Assembly: GCF_000715075.1 (NCBI RefSeq)
Contig: NC_134082.1
Location: forward strand, 196,963,948 to 197,027,947
Reading direction: 5' to 3'
Source of the DNA: Nicotiana tabacum
Lineage: Eukaryota > Streptophyta > Magnoliopsida > Solanales > Solanaceae
Length of the DNA stretch: 64,000 bases
The notes under the pieces are model-generated. The model ran no database searches and was not told the origin of the DNA. It was given only the letters and a program-made list of their open reading frames with translations. Of the stretch, positions 25,202 through 35,536 are shown in pieces; within the stretch, counting starts at the first letter, position 1; each line of letters begins with the position of its first letter. A program made the translations under genes and the position numbers.

Positions 25202-27675
25202 TGTCACGACCCAAAATCCCAACCCGGTCGTGATGGCGCCTCTCGTGAGGACAAGGCCATCCAATCAACAAAACAGTACATCTCTTTATAATTACTTAAC
25301 AGGAATAAGTCTAAATCATGGGCAATATAATCTTAAATGCGAAATAAACGTGGTAGAATAAGGAAAACCCTCCCAACTCAGCCCGAAATCGGGGTGTCAC
25401 AAGTCATGAGCTACTACAGCGTTTACTAATATTTTACAAAGTCTGGAATTATCATAAATAACAAAGATAAGGGAGAAAACGGGGCTGCGGATGTCAACAA
25501 CTACCTCGTTACTCCTAGTCACTGCCTGGTCTGGAAAGAATCAGCGCTCAGGAGCGAACTCAGCTCTGCCTGTATCTGCACACATGGTGTAGAGAGTAAT
25601 GTGAGTACTCCGACCCAGTGAGTAATAAAAATAAATAACGACTGAAAACATGAAATCTCATAACGGCACAATATAACACTATCCCAAGCAGTAAAATCAG
25701 TTATACAGTAAAATAGTGAGTATCAGATAATTCTTCTTTTAAAACAGTAAAGACAAATAATTTCCACAGTAAGGATAAATCAAAAGCTTGCCCCTCGGGC
25801 TCAATATGTAAATCTCAGTATAGTATCATCCCCTCGGGCTCACTCCCAACTCACCAGCACACAACATCAGCCCCTCGGGCTCACTCCCAACTCACCACAC
25901 ACAAGCAACGGCCTCTCAGGCCCACTCCCAACTCACCTGGGTACCCTGCGCTCACTGGGGGTGTGTACAGACTCCGGAGGGGCTCCTACAGCCCAAGCGC
26001 AATATCAATAGGCCTGAAAGCCTTCACACATCACACATGAGGCCTGAAAGCCTCCTCATATAATAGGCCGGAGTTTAGAATACTTACCCCATTGTTCTCT
26101 CTAAAAATCTCCCGAAAAATCGCCTTATCCGAGCTCCAAATCGTTAAAAATGGAAAATCTCCCGAACTTAACATTCTGTCCAGTACTGTTCACGAGGTTA
26201 CTGTACACGTCACTGTTTATCGGTACTGTACACGGATCACTGTTCATCCCGCGTGGTTACTGTTCACGGTACTGTTCACTGGGTACCATTTCTGCAATTT
26301 TTCTCCAAATTTTCCTAAGTCCGAAATCACTCCGAGACACCTCCGAAACACTCCCGAGCCCTCGGGGCTCCTAACCAAACATATGCACTAACTCAACAAC
26401 ATCCTACAAACTTAACCGTGCGATCAAATCGCCAAAATAACGTCATATACCATGAATTAAGCTTTAAAATCCAAGAATTCTTTCAAATTTCATAAAACAT
26501 CAAATTTTCCATTTTGAGTCCGAAACACATCAAATGACGTCCGTTTTCAACCAAACTTTACAGAAAGTGCTTAAACCATATATAAGACCTGTACTAGGCA
26601 CCAGAACTAAAATACAGGCCCGATATCATCACTTTCTAATCAAATTTCATTTCCATTTTCCTTAAATATTTTCAGAAAATAATTTTTCTCAAAAATTAAT
26701 TTCTCGGGCCTGGGACCTCGGAATTTGATGATTCTTATTCCTATGAGTCACAAATAATGATACAAACATATCCCTTCAGTCAAAACTCAATTCAAAGCTC
26801 ATTTGCTCAGTTCAATACCCATTGCACTCGTTAAACAATTAACTCACATTTCACATCAAAAACCCAATCGCGACTTAATGAAATTAAACCAAAATTTCCA
26901 GATCAGTCCTATAATTCATGATTTAAATTTTGGAAGTCTCGAAATCAAATTTGGATCTCTATAACTAAAAATGAACCTTTAGATCATTACATTTGTGCTC
27001 AAAACGACAAAAATCTTCCAAAAATGACCCGTTGGGCATCCGAAACACACCCGAGGCCCCCGGGACCCCGACCAATAATACCAACCAGTCCCAAAATACA
27101 TTACAGACTTGCTCGAGGCCTCAAATCACATCAAACAATGCTAAAATCATGAATCAACCTCCAATCCAAGTTTTATGATCTTTAGAATTTCCAACTTCTA
27201 TTTCCGATGCCGAAACCTATCAAATCACGTCTGATTGACTTTAAATTTTGCTCACAAGTCCAAAATAACATAACGAAGCTACAGAAATTCTCGGAATTCC
27301 ATTCCGACCGTCGGATCAAAATTTCACCTATCAACCGGAAATCGCCAAAATACTAACTTCGCCAAAATGAGTTAATTTCTTCACCGGACTTCCAAAATTA
27401 ATTCCGATTGCGCTCCTAAGTCATAAATTACCCAACAAAGCTAACTAAATCATAAAAATTCCGATCCGAGCTCATATATAAATAAGTCAACTTTTGGTCA
27501 AACCTTTCAAATTCAAAGCTTTCAACTAAGACTCTTCTTTCAAATTCATTCCAAATTTTCCTGAAAACCAAAACCAATAATCTACATTAGTCATAATATA
27601 TTACACGGGGCAAGTCATGCCCGAGAACTGGCGATCAAAGTGCAAAAGCTCAAAACGACCGGTCGGGTCGTTATA
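25202..27675 (-). mobile_element. 5' LTR of LARD-like element, with about 830-bp deletion
   Basis: It is closely similar to 18275-21580 along its length but 2,474 bp rather than 3,306 bp. The missing piece corresponds to about 19130-20003, and the junction is at about 26065 ('TATAATAGGCCGG' running into 'AGTTTAGAATAC'). The - strand start is TATAACGACC rather than TGTAACGACC, so the terminal G has mutated. The palindrome-free ACTGTTCACGG array is retained at 26180-26285. Confidence 0.85.
26180..26285 (-). repeat. ACTGTTCACGG array in U3 (5' LTR)
   Basis: This is the counterpart of the array at 20105-20215, with scattered substitutions (for example TACTGTACACGG for CACTGTTCACGG). Confidence 0.8.
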
Positions 27676-28085
27676 GTGGCACGGATGTCCTGATGATATT
27701 GGGCCATTGGTCTGGAAAATTCAACATGACAGTGGTTCCATTGGACAATTTCAATGTGTTGTTGGGAACTAATTTTCTGAAGAATAATAAAGTTGCTCCA
27801 ATTCCTCATTTGTATGAACTTATGTTCATGGGGGAGAAAAAACCCTGGCTTTGTCAAATGTATTTGGTCCAACGGGGGATAAAAACGTTGGGATTGCTGC
27901 TGTGATTTCTGCTATTACATTCGAGAAGGGATTTAAGACGGGTGTCGAAACATACCTCGCTGCACTCGTTGAAGTCAAGTCGGACGTGCAGATTGAGGTC
28001 CCAGATTGTGTTGCAGATTTGCTGAAGGAATTCAAAGATGTGATGCCTTCAGAATTGCCAAGGGAGTTGCCGCTAATAAGGGAGA
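27676..28085 (+). pseudogene. Gypsy protease end and linker to RT
   Basis: The frame starting near 27693 reads a retropepsin C-terminal segment with MTVVPLDNFNVLLGTNFL and KVAPIPHL. The reading then shifts to the frame of 27851 for the linker with VEVKSDVQIEVPDCVADLLK and VMPSELPRELP, the conserved lead-in to plant gypsy RT. At least one frameshift lies between 27851 and 27905. It follows the nested element directly, starting with its TSD copy. Confidence 0.8.
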
Positions 28086-28860
28086 TTGATCATAGGGTTG
28101 AACTTATTCTTGGATCACTGCAGCCTGGCCTCCTTACCGCATGTCGCCTATGAAACTAAATTAATAAAGCAATTGTCTGAGTTTCTTGATGCTTGGTTGA
28201 TTCAATCATCAAAGGTTCCATATGGTGCTCCTATTTTATTCCAGAAAAAGCAGGATGGTACATTGCGAATGTGTGTTGACTATAGGGCGTTGAACAAGGT
28301 GACTGTCAAAAATAAGTATCAGGTCCTTTTGATTCAAGATCTGTTGGACAGGCTCTCGAAGGCTAGTTATTTTGCTAAGTTAGACCTAAGGTCAGGATAT
28401 TGAAAGGTTAGGATAGATGAGGAGGATGCCCCTAAGACCATTTTTATAACTAGATATGGTAGCTTTAAATTTCTTGTAGTGCCGTTTGGGCTAACCAATG
28501 CCCCGACAACTTTCTATAATTTAATGAACAATGTTCTTTACGAGTATCTTGATGACATGTAGTTGTTTACATAGACGACATAGTCATCTATAGCCGAACC
28601 CTTGACGATAATTTGTCTCATTTAAGAAAAGTGCTGGAAAGACTTAAGAGCCTATCAACTCTATGTCAAGATGGAGAAATGTAAATTTACAAGTCGCGAA
28701 AAAAAGTTCCTAGGCCATTTGGTTAGTAAAAACCAAGTGTAGATGGACCCAAAGAAGGTGCAAGCTATTGATTGGCACACACCAAGCGGGATAAAGGAAC
28801 TAAGATCATTTTTTGCTTTGGCAAATTATTACCAGAAGTTTATTGCATGCTATTCAAAAA
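28086..28860 (+). pseudogene. Gypsy reverse transcriptase, frameshifted
   Basis: Conserved RT blocks are readable: [41 protein letters not shown] (first catalytic Asp) followed by a stop at 28401, then VPFGLTNAP, and the second catalytic box YIDDIVIYS at about 28568. The YIDD box is in a different frame from the text before it, where an in-frame TAG follows 'LDDM'. Several more stops and shifts follow to 28860, including a stop after SKNQV. Both catalytic Asp boxes survive, but no continuous protein is possible. Confidence 0.85.
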
Positions 28861-29235
28861 AGGTTGTTCCTTTTAATAGATTTGCTGAAAAAGAATGTCA
28901 AATGTGTTAAGTCGGATTTGTGTGAGAAGGCTTTCAATGCATTGGAGAAGGTCATTGCATCCGAACCAATCTTGAAGCTGCCAAATTTTGATTTGCCATT
29001 TGAAGTACACACTGATGCTTCAAATTATGATATTGGTGGTGTGCTGGTCCAGGAGGATCATCCGGTTGCATTTGAAAGCAGAAAGTTGAACACTGCAGAG
29101 CAAAATTATTTTGCACATGAGAAAGAGATGGTTGCAGCAATTCATTGCCTTCAAGTTTGGAGAGTCTATTTGCTGGAAACAAAGTTTGTGCTGCAGACGG
29201 ACAACGTGGCTAATACATACTTCAAAACTCAATAG
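28861..29235 (+). pseudogene. Gypsy RNase H segment
   Basis: An open stretch includes the RT/RNase H connection (LPNFDLPFEVHTDAS) and the RNase H residues Asp in TDAS, Glu in the SRKLNTAEQNY region and Asp in LQTDNVANTYF. It ends at a TAG (29233-29235) where family members continue with K-LSPKQ. The text resumes in frame at 29236, so this is a single nonsense change. Confidence 0.85.
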
Positions 29236-30678
29236 AAATTGAGTCCGAAGCAGGCCTGGTGGCAAGAGTTCTTGGCTGAATATGACTTTGTTTGGGTGCA
29301 CAAACCTGGAAAACAAAATCAGATTGTCGATGCACTTAGTTGTAAAGGGGAATTTGTTGCAACTTATGCACTTACTAGAATTGAATCTGATTTTCTTGAT
29401 ACAATCAAGTTATATGCTATGAACGATCCATTGTATGTGAAATTAATGGATCAAGTGAAAGACAAGACAGTTAAGTGGTATTGAATCGAGGATGATTTGT
29501 TGTACTTCAGAGGGGGGATTATGGTTCCTCAAGGTGCTGGATTGCATCGTTCTCTTCTAAAGGAGACGCATGATACTGCTCATGCTGGTCATCCGGGTGT
29601 TGAAAGGATGTTGGCATTGCTGTCTCGGAATTATTTTTGACCAAAAATAGAAGATGACGTTAAGGCCTATGCGAAAACTTGTCTGGTATGCCAACTTGAA
29701 AAGACTGAACGGAAGAAAAAAGCTGGGTTGTTACAACCTCTACCATTTTCGGAATGTCCATGGGCTTTTGTTTCTATGGACTTTATCAGCGGACTTCCAA
29801 AAGTTGATGACAAAGCATCAATTATGCAGGTGGTAGAATGATTCTCAATGTATGGAATTTTTGTTGCTGCTCCAACCGGTTGTTCCTGTGAAGTTGTTGC
29901 TGAATTATTCTACAAGCATGTTGTGAACCACTTTGGGTTTCCAAGGTATATTGTAAGTGATCAGGATTCGAGATTTACAGGTCGATATTGGATCGCATTG
30001 TTCAAATTCTTGGAGACTGATTTGAAATTTTCGATTGCAAATCACCCACAAACCGATGGTCAGACCGAACGTATAAATCATTATATTGAAGAATACTTGA
30101 GGCATTATGTGACTGTCAGTCAGAGGAATTAGGTTGAGTTGCTAGACAATGCACAATTTTGTAACAACTTGCACAAGTCTTCGGCAACTGAAATGAGTCC
30201 TTTTGAAATAGTATTGGGAAGACATCCTGACACACCGTTGGAAGTTGCTCAGTTGAAATCAAGGGGAAAGTGTCCTGCTGCCTATAATTATGCTCGCAAC
30301 AAGCATGAGTTGCTGGCTGAGGCATGAGACAACTTGAGAAGAGCGGCTAAAAGGATGAAAAGGAATGCTGACAGAAATAGGCGGCCTTTAGAATTCAATG
30401 TCGGTGACAAGGTGTTGCTGAAGCTAACTCCACAGATTTGGAGGAAAATCAATAGCAACAAGCTTCATCGTGGGATGATTCCAAAGTATGACGACCAGTT
30501 TGAAGTTGTAAAGAAAGTGGGTGAAATAGCCTACCAGCTGAATCTGACAAAACGTCTCAAAATTCACCCAACTTTTCATGTGAGTTTCCTGAAACGGCTT
30601 CATAAAGATGCTGAGGATCCAACAAAGGTGGTGCCAAAACGTGCTCCTCCAGTAGAGCGCAAGCAATTTGAGGAGACT
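29236..30678 (+). pseudogene. Gypsy integrase, nonsense-ridden
   Basis: The sequence starts with KLSPKQAWWQEFLAEYDF. The zinc-binding HHCC part contains HDTAHAGHPG and CLVCQ (29575-29695). The catalytic core has Asp in SMDFISGLP, Asp in VSDQDSRFTG and Glu in DGQTERIN, so the DDE triad is present. The C-terminal part reads FNVGDKVLLKLTP and HPTFHVSFLKRLH and runs up to the solo LTR at 30684. In-frame stops occur near 29482, 29638, 29838, 30130 and 30326. Most are single-base nonsense changes in otherwise well-conserved text. Confidence 0.85.
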
Positions 30679-31411
30679 ATTGATGTGATGACCCAAAAGG
30701 TCATCAATTATTTCTAAAATGAATTCTGCATTCCGAGGCCTTAAAAACCTCTTTCTGCCTCACCTTGATTTGCGTGCGTAGTCTGGGCGTGTAGCCGGAA
30801 AGCTAATATGTGAAAATCTGTGAAAAATGGTAAATTTTGATTTTAAAATGATTTAAGTTGACTTCGGTCAAAATTTAGGGTAAATGGACCCGAAACCGTG
30901 ATTGGACGATCCTAGAGGGTCCATAGGAAAATATCGGACTTGAGCGTATGCCCGGAATCAAATTTCGAGGTCCCAAGCCCGAGAAATGAATTTTTAAAGA
31001 AAATTATTTTTTGAAATAATTTATGAGATTTGGAAATGAATTGTGATTAGAACTCGATGGCATCAGGCCCGTATTTTAGTTCCGGTGCCCGGTACAGGTC
31101 TTATATGTGATTTAAGATAAGTATGTGAAATTTGGTAAGAAACGGACTTGAAACAACGTGAATCAGGTCATATTTGAGAAAAATGGAAAATTTGAAGTTC
31201 TTGAGAAATTTCATGATTTTGATGTTAAATTCACAGTTGTTGATGTTATTTTAGTGATTTTAATGCACGAGCAAGTCCGTATGATGTTTTTAGATTGGCG
31301 TGCATGTTTGGTTGGGAGCCCCGAGGGCTCGGGTGAGTTTTGGATAGGCCACAGAGTGGAATTTGGTACTAGTTGGTTGCAGATTTTATCTGGTATGCTC
31401 CAGGCCTGGCT

Positions 31412-31640
31412 CGCAAATGCGACCAACACATCGCAAATGCGAGAAAAGGCCTGGGCAGGGCTGATCGCAAATGCGATCCTTCCTTCGTAAATGCGAAGTT
31501 CCCAGCCATATGCCTTTGTCGCAAATGAGTCTTCCCTATCGCAATTGCAAGTTCGCAAATGCAAACTTATGTCGCAAATGCAAAAATACCAGATTTCTGA
31601 AGGGTTCGCAATTGCGAACCCTGGTCGCAATTCCTATATC
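31412..31640 (+). repeat. TCGCAAATGCGA palindromic array in U3
   Basis: About nine copies of TCGCAAATGCGA or degenerate forms (TCGTAAATGCGA, TCGCAATTGCGA, TCGCAAATGCAA) lie in about 230 bp. The unit has 5-base complementary arms, TCGCA and TGCGA, around two bases. A TATA-like TTTTTATACTTAG follows at about 31652-31664. Confidence 0.85.
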
Positions 31641-32853
31641 TGCAACCTGCAATTTTTATACTTAGCCGAAAAATCAACTATTTTTCACATCTTTTCAAAA
31701 CATAAACTCCCTAGGGCGATTTTTCAAGAACAACTCTTCTTTTAAATCGATTGTAAGTCAATTTTAACTCATTTTCTTCAATCATTAACATCTTTTCACA
31801 CGATTTCCACTCAAAATCAATGATTTCATGGGGGGAGGGGGAGGGGGAATTGGGTGTTTGGGGTAGAACCTAGGTTGTTCAAAAATTGGAGATTCGGACC
31901 TCGATTTGAGGTCTGATTTCAAAATAAATTATATATTTGGGTTCGTGGGGGAATGAGTAATCGGGTTTTGGTTTGACCCTCGGGTTTTGACCATGTGGGC
32001 CCGGGGGCAATTTTTGACTTTTTGGGTAAAACTTTGGAAAACTTATTTTCAAGCATTGGAATTGATTCATTTAGCATTTATTGATGTAATAAGTAACTTG
32101 TGGCTAGATACGAGTAAATTGGTGGTGAAATCAAGAGGTAAAGGGATAGTAGAGACTTGAATTATGTTCGTGGTATCGAGGTAAGTGTTTGGTCTAACCT
32201 TAGCTTGAGGGATTAGGAGTCGATTCCTAATTGCTATGTGGTATTTGTCGAGTACAACGTATAGGCATGGTGACGAGTATCTATATGTTTGTGTCAAGCA
32301 TGCCCGTGAGTCTTATATTATGGCTTTGTTATATTATTTGTGCTTTGATGATGATTTTTATTGTTGGGCAAAGTTTGTAGAAGTAGTTGTGACATTTGAA
32401 CATTGAGGAGCATTAGCTCAAGTTGTACAATGAAATGTGAAAGTATAAGTGAAAATTAAACCTTTTAGAGCATTGACTCAAGTTGTGAAGTGAGTTGTGG
32501 AGTAAATGTGAAAAGGGAAAGAGAAGAGGATATTTGATGTTGTTCCCTCGCCGGAATTCGATTGTTGTACTGTTGTTCCCTTGCCGGGATTTTATTATGA
32601 CTTCATTTATTTTCTTGACTTTATTTTTGTGAGTATTGTTTTGGTAAGAGAGCGTTAAAGCATGAAGGGTGATGTCGTGCACTTGTCCTTGATTTTCCTG
32701 AATCTTGCTGATAATTGAGTTATGTTATCCTTTACGTTTATTTACTGATTTTCTGTTGTCACTTGATTCTATTATGTTGTTATTGATTCCCTTACCAGGA
32801 TTTTGTTGTTCCCTTGTCGGGGCTCCATTGTGATTAGTGTTAAATTGTATATT

Positions 32854-33092
32854 GGGATCGGGTTGCACGCCGCAACAATATTATATGTGGATCGGGTTGC
32901 AAGCTGCAACAATGATATATGTGGATCGGGTTGCACGCCGCAACAATAATATATGTGGATCGGGTTGCACGCCGCAACAATGATATATGTGGATCGGGTT
33001 GCACGCCGCAACAGTGATAAATAATATGGATCGGGTTGCACGCCGCAACAATGTTGTTATATATTGGGATCGGGTTGCGCGCCGCAACAATT
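32854..33092 (+). repeat. Minisatellite, seven units of about 35 bp, in solo LTR
   Basis: Seven copies of GGATCGGGTTGCACGCCGCA-ACAA plus an AT-rich spacer (TGATATATGT) are spaced 34-39 bp apart. Each unit contains the hairpin-capable GTTGC-ACGCC-GCAAC. Single or double copies of the same motif occur in related elements at 14979-15000 and 22858-22917, so it has expanded here. Confidence 0.9.
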
Positions 33093-33829
33093 GTTGATAC
33101 AAAATGTTTATAGATTGGATACAAGTTTCTTATTGTTTTGCCGTGAATTCTAAGATGTCCTTATGCTGTTACTCTTGATTTAGTGTTGATATTGATACAC
33201 CCCCGCAATATGTACCCCCCTCCCATCTTTACTTGTTTATTTCTGTTTTATTTTCCGCTGTATATTATATAATTGCACAGGTTTATTTGGTAGTATGGTC
33301 CTAGTCTCGTCACTACTTCGTCGAGGTTAGGCTAAGCACTTACCAGCACATAGGGTCGGTTGTGCTGATATTACACTCTGCACTATGTGCAGATCCCGAA
33401 GCAGTTCTTGGACCATAGTATTTGGGTGGCTACCTTCAGTCCACGCGGAGATCCAAGGTAGACCTACAGGCGTCTGCAGGTCTTGGCGTCTCCTCTATCT
33501 TTTATTTCCTGTTTCATTTCCTAGATTCGGAAATAGTATATCTTTGTTTTCAGATTTTGTATTTAGCACTCTTAGATCATCCGTGGTACTGAGACACCAG
33601 TTCTGGGTGATTAAGGCTTAAACAATTGCTTTAGATTCATATTTCAGATATTTTACTACATTTCTTCCGCTTAATGAAATTTCCGTTATTTTTCACATTA
33701 TTGCTTTATAAATGCTAAAAGGGTATAAAAGTGATTAAGGTAATTTGTTCAATAATTGGCTTGCCTAGCTCACATTAGTTGGCGCCATCACGGCTCCCAA
33801 AGGTGGGAAATCCGGGTCATGATAATTGA

Positions 33830-34030
33830 GATGATTTTGGATCACGTATGTTGGGTCAATGCAAAAAGAGTAGGCGGACAGAGTTCCTGGTTCAATGGAC
33901 GGGAAAGTAGGAGTATGATGCAACTTGGAAGAAAGGACCGTCTCTCTGGCAATTTCAAGATCAGATCAAGGCGTATCTGGATTCTGCCTCCTCTAGGGCG
34001 ACGAGCTCATCTGGTGGGGGAAGTTTGGTA
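33830..34030 (+). pseudogene. Chromodomain end of gypsy integrase
   Basis: After the solo LTR the frame reading RTEFLVQWTGK, a stop, then EYDATWKKGPSLWQFQDQIK matches the chromodomain signature (aromatic-LV-W-G ... ATWE ... L..F) of plant chromoviruses, followed by a serine/glycine tail SSRATSSSGGGSL. The segment immediately after the TSD is in another frame, so one frameshift and one stop are present. Chromodomains of this kind direct integration to heterochromatin. This copy cannot be made as a protein. Confidence 0.75.
34013..34023 (+). other. Polypurine tract of gypsy element
   Basis: GGTGGGGGAAG lies immediately upstream of the putative 3' LTR start (TGGTAACCCC, 34026). It overlaps the end of the chromodomain reading frame, as is common in chromoviruses. 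Confidence 0.6.
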
Positions 34031-34903
34031 ACCCCTCGGCTTGGTCGATCGAACATGGCATGGTTGTGACGAGGGATTTACATGATGGACCTCGGCACAA
34101 CCCTATGATGAATATGGCATCATGTTGACAAGGTTGTCTGACATGGGCAGGTGTTGATGGGCATGGACTGTGGTACGACGGCATGTGGCTTAGGTAACAA
34201 GGCATGACAAAGACCATGGCATTGGCATTGGCATGACCATGGCAAGGCAAAGACAACAGCCAGCAAAAACATAGCAAGGGCTGGAAAAACTAAGGCTAGC
34301 TAAGGCAGGGTGTGGCAAGGGAGACGGGCGCGGACAAGGTAGTGTCATTGGGGAGCTGGGCATGCAGATTGGCAGATATGCACGCAAGGCATGCTGCATA
34401 ATGGCATGGCGCAAAGACATGACAAGAGTTGGCCTGATTGGCGCCAAAATTCAAAGGTTGCGCCCGTGTGCCACACACATGCAAGACAGTTACATAGTTT
34501 CCTATTTTTGAGCAAGAATGGCTATGTGGGGCTTGGACAGTTGTCTGTTTGAAATTCCAATTTTGAAATCCTTTGCAATTGGGATGTCAGCTGCTAGGTT
34601 AGGATAAGGTTGTGAGCCAAAAATATTTGCCTATATATGCATAGGCTAGACAGACTTGTCAAGGCAGAGAGTTGGCTGTCTTTGGCTTCTTTTTGTAAGA
34701 CTGTTTTTATGTGTTCTTTGTAGCACGAGTTTAATTTAATGTTGGAAAGAGATTCCTGTAAACTGTGTGCCTTGTCTGATTTTTCAATATGTTGTCATAT
34801 TCTAAGTGTCAAACAAAAATGTGAGGGAAAAACGAAGAGGGTTGAGTCATTGTTGTATGACTGTCGTGCAGTGTCAAAACAAAGAAAAATTGACCCTATA
34901 ACA
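34026..34903 (+). mobile_element. Putative 3' LTR of gypsy element
   Basis: The start TG follows the PPT by two bases. A TATATATG motif at 34633-34640 is a plausible core promoter. The end is uncertain. CCCTATAACA at 34903 gives TG...CA ends and a size of 878 bp, but the matching 5' LTR is not in the window and a TSD cannot be checked. It is rich in GGCATG/GGCAAGG-type words on the + strand. Confidence 0.5.
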
Positions 34904-35472
34904 CCTAGTATATACATAGGCAGCCATGGAAAAGCTGATTAACTGTTCCTTTATGATGCAGCAATGAACTTAAGTTCAAGAGACTTTCTAAAGATAGACA
35001 CTCCAAATATGTAATCATGAATTGGTTTTTGCTTTTCTGCTCGATCCATGTTATCTGCAATTACTTTTTATCTTTTTTATTTCCGAATCAAATTTTTAAT
35101 TTTTATCTTATGTTGATTCGTCCAAAATTCATTTGAATCTGGAGATAAATCCTTGACACTGTCGCAACTCAGGGAGACAAATCTGGTTCTTTCCGTACAC
35201 ATTGTCTTAGCAGTTCAGTGAATACTAGCGAATTTTAAAATAACAGTATTATTATAAGTCAATGGTTACTAGTTAAAAGAGAGGTCAAATCCCAATTAAG
35301 CATTTCTAAAGAATAAAAAGGCTTACATCTCTCAAAAAGTCAATCATCCAAAGCTCGTGCAATCACGTCTATTAATGCTCCCCAAAATCTTAGCCAAAAT
35401 GCTGACCAAATTTTGCAAAAAGAATTAGTCTCAATATTCTATCGTCGTGGGCACCACCTTGATACACCCTAA
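34904..35472 (+). other. Upstream region of pectate lyase
   Basis: This is host-type AT-rich DNA between the gypsy LTR and the pectate lyase TATA box, with no gene seen. It is short, so the LTR lies about 0.6 kb from the start codon and could influence the gene's expression. That is inference. Confidence 0.4.
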
Positions 35473-35480
35473 TATATATG
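35473..35480 (+). promoter_or_regulatory. TATA box of pectate lyase gene
   Basis: TATATATG lies 57 bases upstream of the chosen ATG at 35537. A transcription start some 30 bases downstream would give a leader of about 30 nt. It lies inside the frame that would extend the protein to an upstream ATG at 35447, which argues for the downstream start. Confidence 0.5.
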
Positions 35481-35536
35481 CGAATATCAACCATTCCCAT
35501 AGTTTGTATGCTCAACCTCTAATTTCCCTAATCATC

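Larger units (their letters stand above)
18275..27675 (-). mobile_element. Large LTR element with no recognised coding (LARD-like), - strand, TSD GTGGC
   Basis: This is a full 9.4-kb element. The 3' LTR is 18275-21580 and the 5' LTR is 25202-27675 on the - strand. The PBS at 25186-25198 reads TGGTATCAGAGCC (initiator tRNA-Met type), the PPT is at 21581-21596, and GTGGC flanks both sides (18270-18274 and 27676-27680). The 3.6-kb interior shows no gag, protease, RT or integrase motif, only short frames. Its leader after the PBS and the block before the PPT resemble Del/Tekay chromoviruses. It fits the definition of a large retrotransposon derivative that would move with borrowed proteins. Confidence 0.9.
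30684..33824 (+). mobile_element. Solo LTR, family B-related, + strand, TSD ATTGA
   Basis: It begins TGTGATGACCCAAAAGGTCA and ends ATCCGGGTCATGATA (TG...TA ends). ATTGA flanks it on both sides (30679-30683 and 33825-33829), and gypsy chromodomain sequence resumes right after. The 3' part carries GGCGCCATCACG and a GTGCAGAT-type block shared in reverse with the - strand family B LTRs, so it belongs to the same wider group. No PBS or PPT adjoins it, so it is a solo LTR. No gene is seen. Confidence 0.9.
18232..34903 (+). mobile_element. Ty3/gypsy chromovirus, old and nested-into; pol to 3' LTR
   Basis: The recognisable parts in + order are a protease fragment (18232-18274 and 27676 onward), reverse transcriptase, RNase H, integrase with HHCC and DDE residues, a chromodomain (split), a PPT and a 3' LTR. 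It is interrupted by the 9.4-kb element at 18275-27675 and the solo LTR at 30684-33824. Gag and the 5' LTR are left of 18232 and were not found. They are either outside the window or destroyed. The chromodomain and the sequence style suggest a Galadriel/Tekay-like chromovirus. The clade is inference. Many stops and frameshifts make it dead. Confidence 0.85.

Noticed and set aside
32854..33092. Regular repeats with spacers that look CRISPR-like
   Set aside because: This is plant nuclear DNA inside a retrotransposon LTR. The spacers are near-identical AT-rich sequence and no cas genes exist. It is a minisatellite.
33756..34031. Open frame of 91 codons across the chromodomain
   Set aside because: It crosses from solo LTR into gypsy DNA in the wrong frame. 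The chromodomain is in another frame with a stop, so this is annotated as a pseudogene fragment instead.
35447..35536. Upstream in-frame ATG adding 30 residues to the pectate lyase
   Set aside because: The extension would hide the signal peptide and overlaps the likely TATA box. The ATG at 35537 gives a normal secreted enzyme.
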